From assembly GCF_900103285.1 (NCBI RefSeq), contig NZ_FNGS01000001.1, positions 248,001 to 312,000 on the forward strand: DNA of 64,000 bases, in the 5' to 3' direction. The notes under the pieces are model-generated. The model searched no databases and was not told the origin of the DNA. It saw only the letters and a list, made by a program, of their open reading frames with translations. Source of the stretch: Siphonobacter aquaeclarae. GTDB lineage: Bacteria; Bacteroidota; Bacteroidia; Cytophagales; Spirosomataceae. Positions 44,747 through 54,076 of this stretch are shown here, in pieces (position 1 is the stretch's first letter; each line of letters opens with the position of its first letter). The position numbers and the translations under genes are program-made.

Positions 44747-44969
44747 AAAAATACTTAAGTAGAGAACACAGCCAACATTTAAGTAACTCTGATGGTATGG
44801 AATGTCTTAAAAATAGTAATCATTTTCGGAATTTCAATGCCTTGGGACCTATTTGTTCGGAGTAGAAGCACAAATACGGGAGTTTCTTTTGTTGAATTAT
44901 CCCACAGCTTGCGATAATAGGGTATTAACATCCACTTCTCCTCTTTACTTTTTTATAAACTTCTATCTC
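44747..44969. promoter_or_regulatory. Divergent intergenic region between kinase-like and GH110 genes
   Basis: AT-rich, 223 bases. TTAAGTA occurs twice as a direct repeat (44755-44761 and 44779-44785), the first within an 8-base palindrome ACTTAAGT (44753-44760), close to the start of the kinase-like gene. This is a candidate autoregulatory site. No clear promoter box for the GH110 gene was found. Confidence 0.35.
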
Positions 44970-46778
44970 TTGACCTCAAAAATTCTTTACCTCGCCTTCT
45001 GCAGCGTATTCCTTGCCGGATGGGCGCAGGCCCAGACGGTTTCCGTTGCCGACGCGGGCATCCGCCCTGATACCTATGAAAATGTCACGCCGCTGGTGCA
45101 GCGGGTACTGTCGGGCGCGGCGGCAGGGACCACAGTTGTTTTCCCGAAAGGCCGGTACGACTTCTGGCCCGATGGCGCCGTGAAGGCGAAGTACTTCATC
45201 TCCAATACCTCTACCGAAGAAGAAGACCCGTCCAAACTCCGGAATATCGGCCTGTACCTCAAAAAGGCGCGGAATATCACGATCGATGGCAGCGGATCTC
45301 TCTTCGTGTTTCATGGAAAGATGACGACGTTCGTCGTAGACAGCTCCGAAAACATCACACTTCGCAATTTCCGTGTGGATTTTGAACGACCCACTATGTC
45401 CGAAATGCGCATAGTTGGCCCGCAGGACGGTGGTACGCTCGTAGACATACACCCGGATGCCCGGTACCAAATCCGTGACGGTCGCCTGACTTTTTACGGA
45501 GAAGGGTGGAAAACGAGCCACTTTCACGCCGTTGCTTTTGATTCCACCCAGGGAACCATGCGGTACAGCAGCTGGAAGCCTTTTCAAACGGCGACTGCTA
45601 CCGACCTCGGCCGGGGCCGCGTACTTTTCCGCCCGGCGGTTGACATAAAATCGGGTACAATACTGACTGTCAGGGATATCATCCGCGACCAGGTTGGGAT
45701 GTTTCTTTACGCCAGTAAAAACCTGACACTGGAAAACGTGCAGATGCACTACATGCATGGACTCGGAATCGTTAATCAGTTCAACGAAAACATTACCATG
45801 CGGAATGTCCTCGTGGAGCCGCGTGCAGAATCGGGCCGGGTTATTTCTTCGTCCGCCGACTGCATGCACTTTTCCGGTTGCCGTGGCCTCGTCAGGATTG
45901 AAAACTGCCGGTTTTCGGGTGCGCACGACGACCCCGTCAACGTTCACGGAACCAACCTGCGTTTTCTGAAAAAAGAAGCGCCCGACCGGCTGCGCCTTCG
46001 TTTCATGCACGGCCAAACCTATGGTTTTCAGCCTTTTTTTGCGGGAGACGAAGTCGCCTATGTACACGCCGCGTCCATGATCCGGTTTGCGCCTGGAAAA
46101 GTGAAGTCGGTCGAACGCGCCAGCGACCGCGAATGGCTCGTCACGTTTGAAAAGCCCGTTCCCGCAGAACTGGAAGTAAACGACTGCGTCGAAAACATGA
46201 CCTGGACACCCGAAGTCCATATCTCCGGCTGCGTCTTTACCCGCACCAATACCCGCGGCCTGCTCCTGACAACACCCCGCAAAGCCGTCATCGAAAACAA
46301 CGTATTCGACCGCACCGGCATGAGCGCCATCCTCATCGAAGCCGACGCGGAGGGCTGGTACGAGTCAGGGCCGGTGAAAGACGTTCTCATCCGGAACAAC
46401 CGCTTCCTCAACTGCGGCTACCAGGGCGGGCCGGAGCATGCTGTGATCGCCATTCATCCGTCCAACCGCGTCATCGACAGTCGCCGGCCGGTTCATACCA
46501 ACATCCGGATCGAAAACAACACCTTCGAAGTGTTCGATACGCCGGTGGTATACGCGAAGAGCACCGGCGGACTGACTTTCACCGGAAATACCCTCGTCCG
46601 CACACAGGCCATTCCCCGCTCTCCGGACGCCGGAAAGTATGCCTTTCATTTCGTCGGTTGCTCGGATGTACAGCTCGGAGATTTGCGCGGCGACCTGCCC
46701 GATACCGGCGTCTGGCTTGAAAAAATGCCGGCTTCTGCCTTCCGGCAGTCGGGCAAACTGCCCGTCCGGGTGGATTAG
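44970..46778 (+). CDS. GH110-like alpha-1,3-galactosidase, secreted
   Basis: A 602-residue exported right-handed beta-helix protein. There is no ATG before the mature region; TTG 44970 is chosen because it starts a good signal peptide (TSKILYLAFCSVFLAGWAQAQ). The parallel beta-helix is marked by recurrent NITLRNFRV, LTLENVQMHYM, NITMRNVLV and VLIRNNRFLN turns. The block GAHDDPVNVHGTNLRF (Asp320, Asp321) and the general layout match GH110 enzymes, which remove alpha-1,3-linked galactose such as that of blood-group-B-type glycans. It lies directly beside the AT-rich island, and upstream in-frame codons run into that AT-rich DNA, so the native leader may have been altered. Confidence 0.85.
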   Translation: MTSKILYLAFCSVFLAGWAQAQTVSVADAGIRPDTYENVTPLVQRVLSGAAAGTTVVFPKGRYDFWPDGAVKAKYFISNTSTEEEDPSKLRNIGLYLKKARNITIDGSGSLFVFHGKMTTFVVDSSENITLRNFRVDFERPTMSEMRIVGPQDGGTLVDIHPDARYQIRDGRLTFYGEGWKTSHFHAVAFDSTQGTMRYSSWKPFQTATATDLGRGRVLFRPAVDIKSGTILTVRDIIRDQVGMFLYASKNLTLENVQMHYMHGLGIVNQFNENITMRNVLVEPRAESGRVISSSADCMHFSGCRGLVRIENCRFSGAHDDPVNVHGTNLRFLKKEAPDRLRLRFMHGQTYGFQPFFAGDEVAYVHAASMIRFAPGKVKSVERASDREWLVTFEKPVPAELEVNDCVENMTWTPEVHISGCVFTRTNTRGLLLTTPRKAVIENNVFDRTGMSAILIEADAEGWYESGPVKDVLIRNNRFLNCGYQGGPEHAVIAIHPSNRVIDSRRPVHTNIRIENNTFEVFDTPVVYAKSTGGLTFTGNTLVRTQAIPRSPDAGKYAFHFVGCSDVQLGDLRGDLPDTGVWLEKMPASAFRQSGKLPVRVD

Positions 46779-46800
46779 GCTGGGGATTCCCGTATTATTG

Positions 46801-46833
46801 CAGTGCCCGGAAGGAGTATGGCTCCGGGCGCTG
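46801..46833 (+). promoter_or_regulatory. Hairpin holding AGGAG and ATG of the SNF2 gene in its loop
   Basis: CAGTGCCCGGA (46801-46811) pairs with TCCGGGCGCTG (46823-46833), 11 pairs with one T-G wobble. The 11-base loop contains AGGAG and the ATG at 46818. It could act in translation control or partly as a terminator for the preceding gene. Confidence 0.45.
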
Positions 46834-49800
46834 TTGCGTTGGATCATTTTTTTCGCCTGAAAGACTTTCTCTTTACGCCGGGTCAGGAGGCTGCCATTGC
46901 GCGGCTGACAGAAGGCGGTTGGTATCCCGAAGGATATCAGCGGATTATACCTGTTTTGCTGGAAGTAGACCGGGGTGTTTTTACCGCGGAGGAAGATCCG
47001 TTTCCCGAGGTTGTCGTCACCCGGGAAGACCGGATTCTGACCCTGACCTGCCCCTGCGAAACGATGCAGCCTTCCCGCCTGTGCCGGCATCAGAGCCTGG
47101 TGCTCAACGCCCTGGCCAACCGGCGGGAATTTCATGTCTTTTTTGATCAGGAAAAACGGTACCTGACCCTGCGGGACGTCGCCGCCGACTATGGTCTGGA
47201 AGACGAGCCGGACCTCGACCGTTTCTTCGGGCTGGAATACAACCAGCGGTCACTTCGGGCGTTTCCCCTTAACCGGGCCCTCATACCCGTCACCCGGGAG
47301 AGCCTCCAGCGGCTGGGAGGTATTCCCGAAAAACCAGCTGTGCCCGTGACCGGAGAGGAGCAACTGCTGGTTGTACTCCGTCCGCATAAATACTACGGAT
47401 ACCTCTGCGTGGAGCTGTACCGTGCGCCGATGGCCCGGAACGGCAAGCCCCGCAATCCGCTGACGGCTGTATCGCCGCTTGACCAACTCTGGACGACAGA
47501 AGAACCGGCGGCTATCAAGTTTTTCAGCGGCATACAGATCTTCCAGCAGAAAAAAGAAAATACCGAAGCCAACGAAAGCGAGCTCTCGGCCCTGCGGGCG
47601 ATTATCCGCAACCCCGACCACTATCCTTTTTTCCTCTGCGGCTCAACCGACAAGGTAACCGCCACGGCGCTGAAACCGGTATTCCTCCGGGCGTTGCCCC
47701 AGGATATTCACCTGCACGTGGAGCAGCAGGGTACTTTTTTCGGGCTTTCCGGAGACCTGAAAATGGGGCATGAGCGGTACCCGTTGCAGGATATGGTCCT
47801 GCGCCTCACGTACTTCCTCGAAAAGGACGAAACCCTCTACCTCGTTGATAACCTGCGGGTACTGGGTATTCTGGACCTGTTCCGGAAGCGGGGCGAAGAG
47901 CTGCTGATACACCATACCCGCTACGAAACCTTCCGGAAAGAGTGGCTCGACAAGCTCGCCGACCACATCCGGGTAGACTACCGATACCTGCCTGAAGCTA
48001 CCGCCGAGCAATTGCAGGCGATGCAGCAGCAGAAGATTATCTATTTGTCGGATGAAGGGAAGTACGTCAATCTGACGCCGGTGATGCGGTACGGTACCGT
48101 TGAAATACCGATCCGAAGCAAGCGGCCGATTTATTCGGTCGACGAGCTGGGTCGTGAATTCAGCGTACACCGCGACGAAGAAGCAGAGGTAGCGTTCATG
48201 GCATTGCTGACCCGTCAGCACCCGGATTTTGACGAACAGCAATACAACGACTGGCTGTTTTTTTACCTCGTCCGCCATGAATTTCTGGACGATAACTGGT
48301 TTCTGGAAACCTTCGCCGACTGGCGGGCGAATGGCGTAACCATACTCGGATTCAATCAGTTACGGGATAATCGGAAGAACGGCGAGAAAGTCAGTATTTC
48401 CCTGAAAGTACACAGCGGCATCAACTGGTTTAATATCCTCTTTAATGTCCGCTTCGGGAAGGCGAGAGCGTCGCTCAAACAGCTATACAAAGCCGTCCGG
48501 AACAAAAACAAATACGTCGAACTCGACGACGGTACACAGGGATTACTCCCCGCGGAATGGCTCGATAAATTTGCCGCCTATTTTAATTCCGGTGAGATTG
48601 TTGACGAGCAGACGCTCCAGACTTCCCGCATCAACTTCTCGGCAATCGATCAATTGTATGACCCGGAGATGCTTGACGAGCAGGCCCGCGCCGACATGGC
48701 CGTCTACCGCGAAAAACTCAGCGGGTTTGAGTATGTGAAGGAAACCGAAGTGCCGGCTGAATTGCAGGCGACGCTTCGTCCGTATCAGAAATTTGGTCTT
48801 GACTGGCTGAATTTTCTCGATGAATTTGGCTTCGGCGGATGCCTCGCCGATGATATGGGCCTTGGAAAATCGATCCAGATACTGGCCTTTCTGCTGGCGC
48901 AACGGCGGAAAAACCGTCTGAATACCAACCTGCTTGTCGTCCCGACGTCCCTGCTCAAAAACTGGGAAAACGAAGCAGCCAAATTCGCGCCGGATCTGAA
49001 AATACACGTGCTGTATGGCGCGGATCGGGAGCGGAATACCCGGTCATTTGAGTCGTACGAAATCATCCTGACAACCTATGGTACCCTTGTCACGGATGTA
49101 TCCTACCTGAAGAATTTCACCTTTAATTACATCGTTCTCGACGAGTCCCAGAACATCAAAAACCCGGAATCCCAGCGCCACAAAGCCGCCCGGCTGCTCA
49201 AAGCCAGGAACCGGATTGTGGTGACGGGTACGCCGATCGAGAACAATACCTTTGATTTGTTCGGGCAACTGTCTTTTGCCTGCCCCGGACTGCTCGGCAG
49301 CAAGCAGTATTTCAAGGATATCTATGCCGCGCCGATCGACCGGTTCAAGGACCGTCGCCGTGCCGCCGAGCTGCAAAACAAAGTACGCCCGTTTATCCTG
49401 CGACGGACGAAGAATCAGGTGGCCGGAGAGCTTCCCGAAAAAACCGAAATGGTTCTTTTCTGTGAAATGGGCACGGAACAGAAGAAGATTTACGACGCCT
49501 ATGAAAAGGAATTCCGGGATTTTGTAGCCGCAACCACTGGCGACGATCTCAAGAAAACCCCGATGAACGTCCTCAAAGGGTTGCTTCGTCTCCGCCAAAT
49601 CTGCAATTCGCCCTTGTTGCCCTCGACCACGGACAAACTCGCCGGCGATGCGTCCGCCAAGATCGACATCCTGCTGGAACAGATTCTCGAAAAATCGCCC
49701 CGGCATAAGATTCTGGTATTTTCCCAGTTTGTCACGATGCTCGAACTGATCCGGAAAGAACTGGATGCCCGGGAAATCGGCTATTCCTGGCTGACGGGCG

Positions 49801-50156
49801 CTTCCCGGAACCGCGGCGCGATTGTGCAGGAATTTCAGGAAGATCCCGACAAACGGGTATTCCTCCTCAGCCTCAAAGCCGGAGGCACCGGCCTGAACCT
49901 GACCGAGGCGGACTATGTCTACCTGGTAGATCCGTGGTGGAATCCGGCGGTTGAAAATCAGGCCATTGACCGGGTACACCGCATCGGGCAGGACAAGCAC
50001 GTCATCGCCGTCCGCCTCATTACACCCGGAACTGTCGAAGAAAAAATGATGAAATTGCAGGCGACGAAGAAAGACCTGGCAACCGACTTGATCCAGAGCG
50101 GCTCGTCGTTTTTTGATAAACTATCGAAGGCAGATCTGCTTTCACTGTTGAGCTGA
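46818..50156 (+). CDS. SNF2-family helicase/ATPase with SWIM zinc finger
   Basis: A protein of about 1112 residues. A SWIM zinc finger near the N-terminus has Cys78-x-Cys80-x8-Cys89-x-His91. The SNF2 ATPase core follows a region of several hundred residues: DDMGLGKSIQ (Walker A Lys684), VVPTSLLKNW, DESQ box at 775-778, VTGTPIENN. The helicase C-domain carries KILVFSQFVTML, LLSLKAGGTGLNLTEADYV and AIDRVHRIGQ. Such proteins move on duplex DNA or remodel nucleoprotein complexes. ATG 46818 is used, but AGGAG ends just one base before it and GTG 46803 or TTG 46839 are alternatives. The start region sits in the loop of a hairpin (46801-46833). Confidence 0.92.
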   Translation: MAPGAVALDHFFRLKDFLFTPGQEAAIARLTEGGWYPEGYQRIIPVLLEVDRGVFTAEEDPFPEVVVTREDRILTLTCPCETMQPSRLCRHQSLVLNALANRREFHVFFDQEKRYLTLRDVAADYGLEDEPDLDRFFGLEYNQRSLRAFPLNRALIPVTRESLQRLGGIPEKPAVPVTGEEQLLVVLRPHKYYGYLCVELYRAPMARNGKPRNPLTAVSPLDQLWTTEEPAAIKFFSGIQIFQQKKENTEANESELSALRAIIRNPDHYPFFLCGSTDKVTATALKPVFLRALPQDIHLHVEQQGTFFGLSGDLKMGHERYPLQDMVLRLTYFLEKDETLYLVDNLRVLGILDLFRKRGEELLIHHTRYETFRKEWLDKLADHIRVDYRYLPEATAEQLQAMQQQKIIYLSDEGKYVNLTPVMRYGTVEIPIRSKRPIYSVDELGREFSVHRDEEAEVAFMALLTRQHPDFDEQQYNDWLFFYLVRHEFLDDNWFLETFADWRANGVTILGFNQLRDNRKNGEKVSISLKVHSGINWFNILFNVRFGKARASLKQLYKAVRNKNKYVELDDGTQGLLPAEWLDKFAAYFNSGEIVDEQTLQTSRINFSAIDQLYDPEMLDEQARADMAVYREKLSGFEYVKETEVPAELQATLRPYQKFGLDWLNFLDEFGFGGCLADDMGLGKSIQILAFLLAQRRKNRLNTNLLVVPTSLLKNWENEAAKFAPDLKIHVLYGADRERNTRSFESYEIILTTYGTLVTDVSYLKNFTFNYIVLDESQNIKNPESQRHKAARLLKARNRIVVTGTPIENNTFDLFGQLSFACPGLLGSKQYFKDIYAAPIDRFKDRRRAAELQNKVRPFILRRTKNQVAGELPEKTEMVLFCEMGTEQKKIYDAYEKEFRDFVAATTGDDLKKTPMNVLKGLLRLRQICNSPLLPSTTDKLAGDASAKIDILLEQILEKSPRHKILVFSQFVTMLELIRKELDAREIGYSWLTGASRNRGAIVQEFQEDPDKRVFLLSLKAGGTGLNLTEADYVYLVDPWWNPAVENQAIDRVHRIGQDKHVIAVRLITPGTVEEKMMKLQATKKDLATDLIQSGSSFFDKLSKADLLSLLS

Positions 50157-50216
50157 AATGTATGCTGCCGGGTATTTTTGACAGCGACAGATCCTTTGTA
50201 TTTAAAAGACAGAAAC

Positions 50217-51140
50217 ATGGCTCTTCCCATACTCCGGGCGGGCGTCGTACAGGCCACGCCCGCCTTGTTTGACCTGGAAAAAAGCGTTGACCGGGTAATC
50301 GACTGGATCGGCAAAGCCGCCGCCGAAGGGTGTACTATCCTGCTGTTTCCGGAGTCGTTTATTCCCTGCTATCCGCGGGGACTGAGCTTTGACGCCGTCG
50401 TAGGCCGGCGGACGGATCGCGGCCGTGAACACTGGCTCGACTACTGGACCAACAGCCTGGAAATCAACTCCCCGCATACCCGGCGCATCAGCGAGGCCAT
50501 ACGAGAGGCCGGTATGTTTGTCGGCCTGGGTGTTACGGAGCGGCTGGGGCACTCCCTCTACTGTTCGCTGTTTTATTTCGGGGAAGACGGGACGTTTCTC
50601 GGCGCTCACCGCAAGATCAAGCCAACCGGGCTGGAGCGGTACATCTGGGCGGAGAGCGACGGCAGTACCTTACTGACCTTCGACAACGGGCATACCACTA
50701 TTGGCGGCCTCATTTGCTGGGAAAACTACATGCCGCTCGCGCGGGCGGCGCTGTATCAGAAAGGCGTAGAAGTATACTTCGCACCGACGGCCGATGCCCG
50801 GCCCAGTTGGCAGTCGACCATGCAGCATATTTCCCTTGAAGGCAGGTGTTTTGTACTGGCAGCAAATCAGTTTGTCCGGAAATCAGACTACCCCGAACGT
50901 TACCAGGCCGATCTGGCAGCAGAGCCGGAAATCATGAGTGCCGGCGGGAGCGTCATCCTGGATCCTGCCGGAAACGTACTTGCGGGTCCGCTTTGGGGAG
51001 AAGAAGGTTTGCTGGTTGCCGATCTCGATTTTTCTCTACTCGTCCGCCATAAGCTGGATTTTGATCCTGTCGGCCACTATTCCCGCAACGATATTTTTCG
51101 ACTGGAAGTGAACGGGCAGCCGGACGTCCGGAAATACTGA
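50217..51140 (+). CDS. Nitrilase (carbon-nitrogen hydrolase family)
   Basis: A 307-residue cytoplasmic enzyme starting at ATG 50217 (an earlier TTG at 50178 is unlikely). The complete nitrilase triad is visible: Glu46 in LLFPESFIP, Lys133 in AHRKIKPT, Cys167 in GLICWENYMP. The PESFIPCYPRG and CWENYMPL forms are those of true nitrilases rather than amidases, so hydrolysis of nitriles to acids and ammonia is likely. Aliphatic or aromatic preference is not deducible. It lies 60 bases after the helicase gene on the same strand, with an AT-rich gap containing CCTTTGTA, and is probably expressed separately. Confidence 0.9.
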   Translation: MALPILRAGVVQATPALFDLEKSVDRVIDWIGKAAAEGCTILLFPESFIPCYPRGLSFDAVVGRRTDRGREHWLDYWTNSLEINSPHTRRISEAIREAGMFVGLGVTERLGHSLYCSLFYFGEDGTFLGAHRKIKPTGLERYIWAESDGSTLLTFDNGHTTIGGLICWENYMPLARAALYQKGVEVYFAPTADARPSWQSTMQHISLEGRCFVLAANQFVRKSDYPERYQADLAAEPEIMSAGGSVILDPAGNVLAGPLWGEEGLLVADLDFSLLVRHKLDFDPVGHYSRNDIFRLEVNGQPDVRKY

Positions 51141-51212
51141 TAAAACAGCGAATTCGCCCCTTTTCTGCCTGCGGCTTGGCCGGAAAGGGAATTCCGTGCC
51201 TATCTTCGCGCC

Positions 51213-51593
51213 GTGATACGTCAACTGCTAGTCTTCGTTTTGCTGCTTGCCGTGCTGTTGCCCAGCTTCAGCCCGTTGGGGACGATCGCGTATTACCAGC
51301 TCAACCGGGATTACATCGCGAAGGTCCTTTGCGAAAACCGGGACAAGCCCCAACTGCACTGCGACGGCAAGTGCTACCTCGCCAAAAAACTCAAGGCCCA
51401 GCAGGATCGCCAGGACAAGGAGACGACGCAGCTTGTGAAAAGCATGCCGACGATCACCCTGTTTTGCGATGCCCTGGCGGCATTTGAGTTTGCGCCGGAG
51501 GTGACGACGCCCGCCGAAACCGGCACGCCGGCGTACGTCCTTCCTTCTTACACCTCCTTCCTGGCTGTTCAGCACCAGCCTCCCCGAGCCTGA
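51213..51593 (+). CDS. Small exported protein with CDGKCYL motif, metal-locus associated
   Basis: A 126-residue protein starting with GTG at 51213, with a hydrophobic N-terminus (MIRQLLVFVLLLAVLLPSFSPLG) that is a signal peptide or anchor. Its middle holds three Cys and a His in CENRDKPQLHCDGKCYLAKKL (Cys40, His49, Cys50, Cys54), a plausible metal-binding cluster. The remainder is Lys/Gln-rich and then Pro/Thr-rich. Small proteins with this C-x-G-K-C-Y-L motif are seen beside TonB receptors in Bacteroidota, but no function is established to my knowledge. A TonB receptor and PepSY protein gene follow, so a metal-uptake accessory role is inferred. Confidence 0.75.
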   Translation: MIRQLLVFVLLLAVLLPSFSPLGTIAYYQLNRDYIAKVLCENRDKPQLHCDGKCYLAKKLKAQQDRQDKETTQLVKSMPTITLFCDALAAFEFAPEVTTPAETGTPAYVLPSYTSFLAVQHQPPRA

Positions 51594-51727
51594 GTTCGCG
51601 TTGTTTGCGGTAATCGTGCGCCTTTTCGGAATGAAACGGGCGGACGCTGACGCTGCATGGTCTGTTCCCGACGTATGTGGGGAACCGGCCGACCCTTACC
51701 CAATCGTGAACCTAGTTTTCTTCCGAC

Positions 51728-54076
51728 ATGCCCACCATGTCCTACTGCTACCGCATTCTCCTATGCCTGGGATGCGTCCTGTGCGGGCTGACCGCCCGTA
51801 CCCAGACCCTCTCCGGTCTTGTTTTTGATAACCAGACGAAAGAGCCCCTCGCCGGGATTTCCGTCACCGTGCCCGCCACCGGGAAGGGTACGTCTACCGG
51901 ATCCGACGGACGGTTTACGCTTGATCCGCCGGTCAAATCTCTGAAAATCAGTGCCATCGGGTACGCTGAAAAGGAAGTGCCCGTTTCCGGAACGACGATA
52001 CGCATAGCGCTCGATCCCTCGGTCGAAAACCTCCAGACGCTCGTCGTAACGGCCAACCGGGAAGCGACCCTGCGTACCCAGACACCGATAGCGATATCAA
52101 AGCTGTCTCCGAAACTGATCGACGAAACAAAGCCCACCGCGATCTACGAAGTGATCAACAAAACGCCCGGCGCGCTGATGGTCAACCTCGGCAACGAACA
52201 GCACATGATGGCGATCCGCCAGCCCATGACCACCAATGCTTATTTTCTGTACCTGGAAGACGGCGTTCCGATCCGGCCGATGGGCGTGTTTAACCACAAT
52301 GCCCTCCTGGAAATGAACCAGTTTACGGTGAGTTCGATGGAGGTTGTGAAAGGACCGGTATCCTCGATTTACGGACCGGAGGCCGTCGGCGGAGCCGTCA
52401 ACTTCATCACCCAGCGACCTACCGCTGTCCCTACCGCCCGGATTGGTATTCAGGCGGATCAGTGGGGATACCAGCGCGTTCAGTTCGGCGCCGGCGCGCG
52501 GCAGGGAAAATTCGGTATATATCTCGGCGGATTACTTTCGCGTCAGCGGAATTCGTGGATGACGAGCTCGGATTACGACAAGTCTTCCTACTACGTGCGG
52601 CTCGAGTATGCATTCAACCCGCGTACGCGATTGACCGGTACGCTGTCGTATAATGACTACGACTCCCAAACCAGCGGAAGCGTAGACAGTTCCGCGTTTT
52701 TTTCGAAACAATACGTCAGTACCACTGATTTTACGTATCGGAAGACGATGTCGCTCCGGAGCAGGCTGACGCTGGAACACGACTGGGCCGACGGCTCTCA
52801 AACCTTTCTGACGGCCTTTGTCCGGAATAATACCGTCGGGCAGAATCCCACGTACTCCATCCGCTGGACCTCCGGCGCTTCGACTGCTACCGGTCAGATC
52901 AACAGCAACGATTTCAGCAGTACCGGCTTCATCGCCCAGCATACCCAGCAGTTGGGTTTCTGGCAGAGTAAGCTGATTGCGGGCGCGACGCTCGATCTGT
53001 CCCCGAATGCGTATTATGCCTACCAGACAGAGCTGGCCGCGACCCTTCGTCCCGACAAAAAATCAGTCCTGAAATACACCCTGCTGCGTGAGCGGCCGGA
53101 TATCCGGCTGTCGGACTACTCCGCTGATATTCATAATGCTGCAGCGTATGTGCAGTATGATTTTGAACCGGTATCGAAGTTGCGGATTTCAGCCGGTCTC
53201 CGGTATGACCGGATGGCGTTTGACTATACCAACGCCCTCGACAAATCGTCCGGAAGCAAATCCTACAGCCAGGCCACTCCGAAAATCGGCGCGACGTACG
53301 ACCTCGGCAGTGGTAAGGGACTGTACGCCAACTATGCCAAAGGTTTTTCTCCGCCCGCTCTTACCTCGATCTTCCTGAAGCGTACGACACCCACTGCCTC
53401 CGGCGACCAGTTTTACTACAACCTCGAACCGGCCCGCTTCGAGAACATGGAAATAGGTGGCTGGGCGTCCTTGCTCGGTGGTAAAATCTATGTAGACGGT
53501 GCTGTGTATCAGATGAATGGCCGGAATGAACTGCTGAATATCAGGCAACCGGACAACTCGTATGATTACCAGTCGGCCGGCAAAACCCTCCACCGGGGTG
53601 TCGAGCTGGGGCTAACCTACCGGCCGTCGAAGCAGGTATTTTTCCGCTTCGGTGGTACCCACGCCGTGCACCGCTTCGTCGAGTTTACCCTGAGCCAGCG
53701 CGCCACTGACGCCGTTCAGAACGTCAACGGAAAAGACATGCCCTCGGCGCCACGATGGCTGTGGAATACCGAAATCAACTACTATCCGATCTGGCTGAAA
53801 AACTTCCGGGCGGCGCTTGAATGGCAGCGCGTCGGCGGATGGTACCAGAATCAGGTAAATACCGTTCGTTACGACGGCTACCACCTGTTGAATTTCCGGA
53901 CCGGCTACCAATGGAAAGGTATTGAGCTGTACGTCAATGTACTGAATTTCGCCGATGCCCTGTACGCCACCAACGCGACACGCGGCAACAATGCGACCGA
54001 CCGTACCACGTTTACGGCGGCCGCTCCGCGGACGTTTGTCATGGGTATTCAGTACACGTTTACCGGAAAACGCTGA
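51728..54076 (+). CDS. TonB-dependent receptor, metal uptake type
   Basis: A 782-residue outer-membrane receptor with a signal peptide ending near TARTQ. A carboxypeptidase-regulatory-like domain at about 27-105 (LSGLVFDNQTKEPLAGISV) precedes the plug (about 115-235) with MEVVKGPVSSIYGPEAVGGAVNFIT. The plug is rich in Met and His (EQHMMAIRQPMTTNAY, FNHNALLEM), which would suit a copper or haem-type cargo. A beta-barrel ends in FVMGIQYTFTGKR. The stop overlaps the PepSY start by one base (TGATG), so the two are translationally coupled. ATG 51737 is an alternative start. The ligand is not established. Confidence 0.9.
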   Translation: MPTMSYCYRILLCLGCVLCGLTARTQTLSGLVFDNQTKEPLAGISVTVPATGKGTSTGSDGRFTLDPPVKSLKISAIGYAEKEVPVSGTTIRIALDPSVENLQTLVVTANREATLRTQTPIAISKLSPKLIDETKPTAIYEVINKTPGALMVNLGNEQHMMAIRQPMTTNAYFLYLEDGVPIRPMGVFNHNALLEMNQFTVSSMEVVKGPVSSIYGPEAVGGAVNFITQRPTAVPTARIGIQADQWGYQRVQFGAGARQGKFGIYLGGLLSRQRNSWMTSSDYDKSSYYVRLEYAFNPRTRLTGTLSYNDYDSQTSGSVDSSAFFSKQYVSTTDFTYRKTMSLRSRLTLEHDWADGSQTFLTAFVRNNTVGQNPTYSIRWTSGASTATGQINSNDFSSTGFIAQHTQQLGFWQSKLIAGATLDLSPNAYYAYQTELAATLRPDKKSVLKYTLLRERPDIRLSDYSADIHNAAAYVQYDFEPVSKLRISAGLRYDRMAFDYTNALDKSSGSKSYSQATPKIGATYDLGSGKGLYANYAKGFSPPALTSIFLKRTTPTASGDQFYYNLEPARFENMEIGGWASLLGGKIYVDGAVYQMNGRNELLNIRQPDNSYDYQSAGKTLHRGVELGLTYRPSKQVFFRFGGTHAVHRFVEFTLSQRATDAVQNVNGKDMPSAPRWLWNTEINYYPIWLKNFRAALEWQRVGGWYQNQVNTVRYDGYHLLNFRTGYQWKGIELYVNVLNFADALYATNATRGNNATDRTTFTAAAPRTFVMGIQYTFTGKR

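Larger units (their letters stand above)
42976..44969. other. AT-rich island carrying a two-gene cassette
   Basis: About 2 kb whose base composition and codon use (AAA, ATA, TTA, AAT frequent) are sharply AT-richer than everything else in the window. It contains only the two minus-strand genes at 43043-43912 and 43919-44746, a terminator at the left and an intergenic promoter region at the right. No insertion sequence, integrase, tRNA or flanking target repeat is visible. Horizontal acquisition is the simplest reading. Confidence 0.75.

Noticed and set aside
42976-44969. Insertion sequence or prophage remnant in the AT-rich island
   Set aside because: No transposase, integrase, terminal inverted repeats or target duplication could be found.
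51594-51727. Possible riboswitch between the CDGKCYL gene and the TonB receptor gene
   Set aside because: GTTCCC/GGGAAC can pair, but no cobalamin, TPP or other known riboswitch core could be matched.
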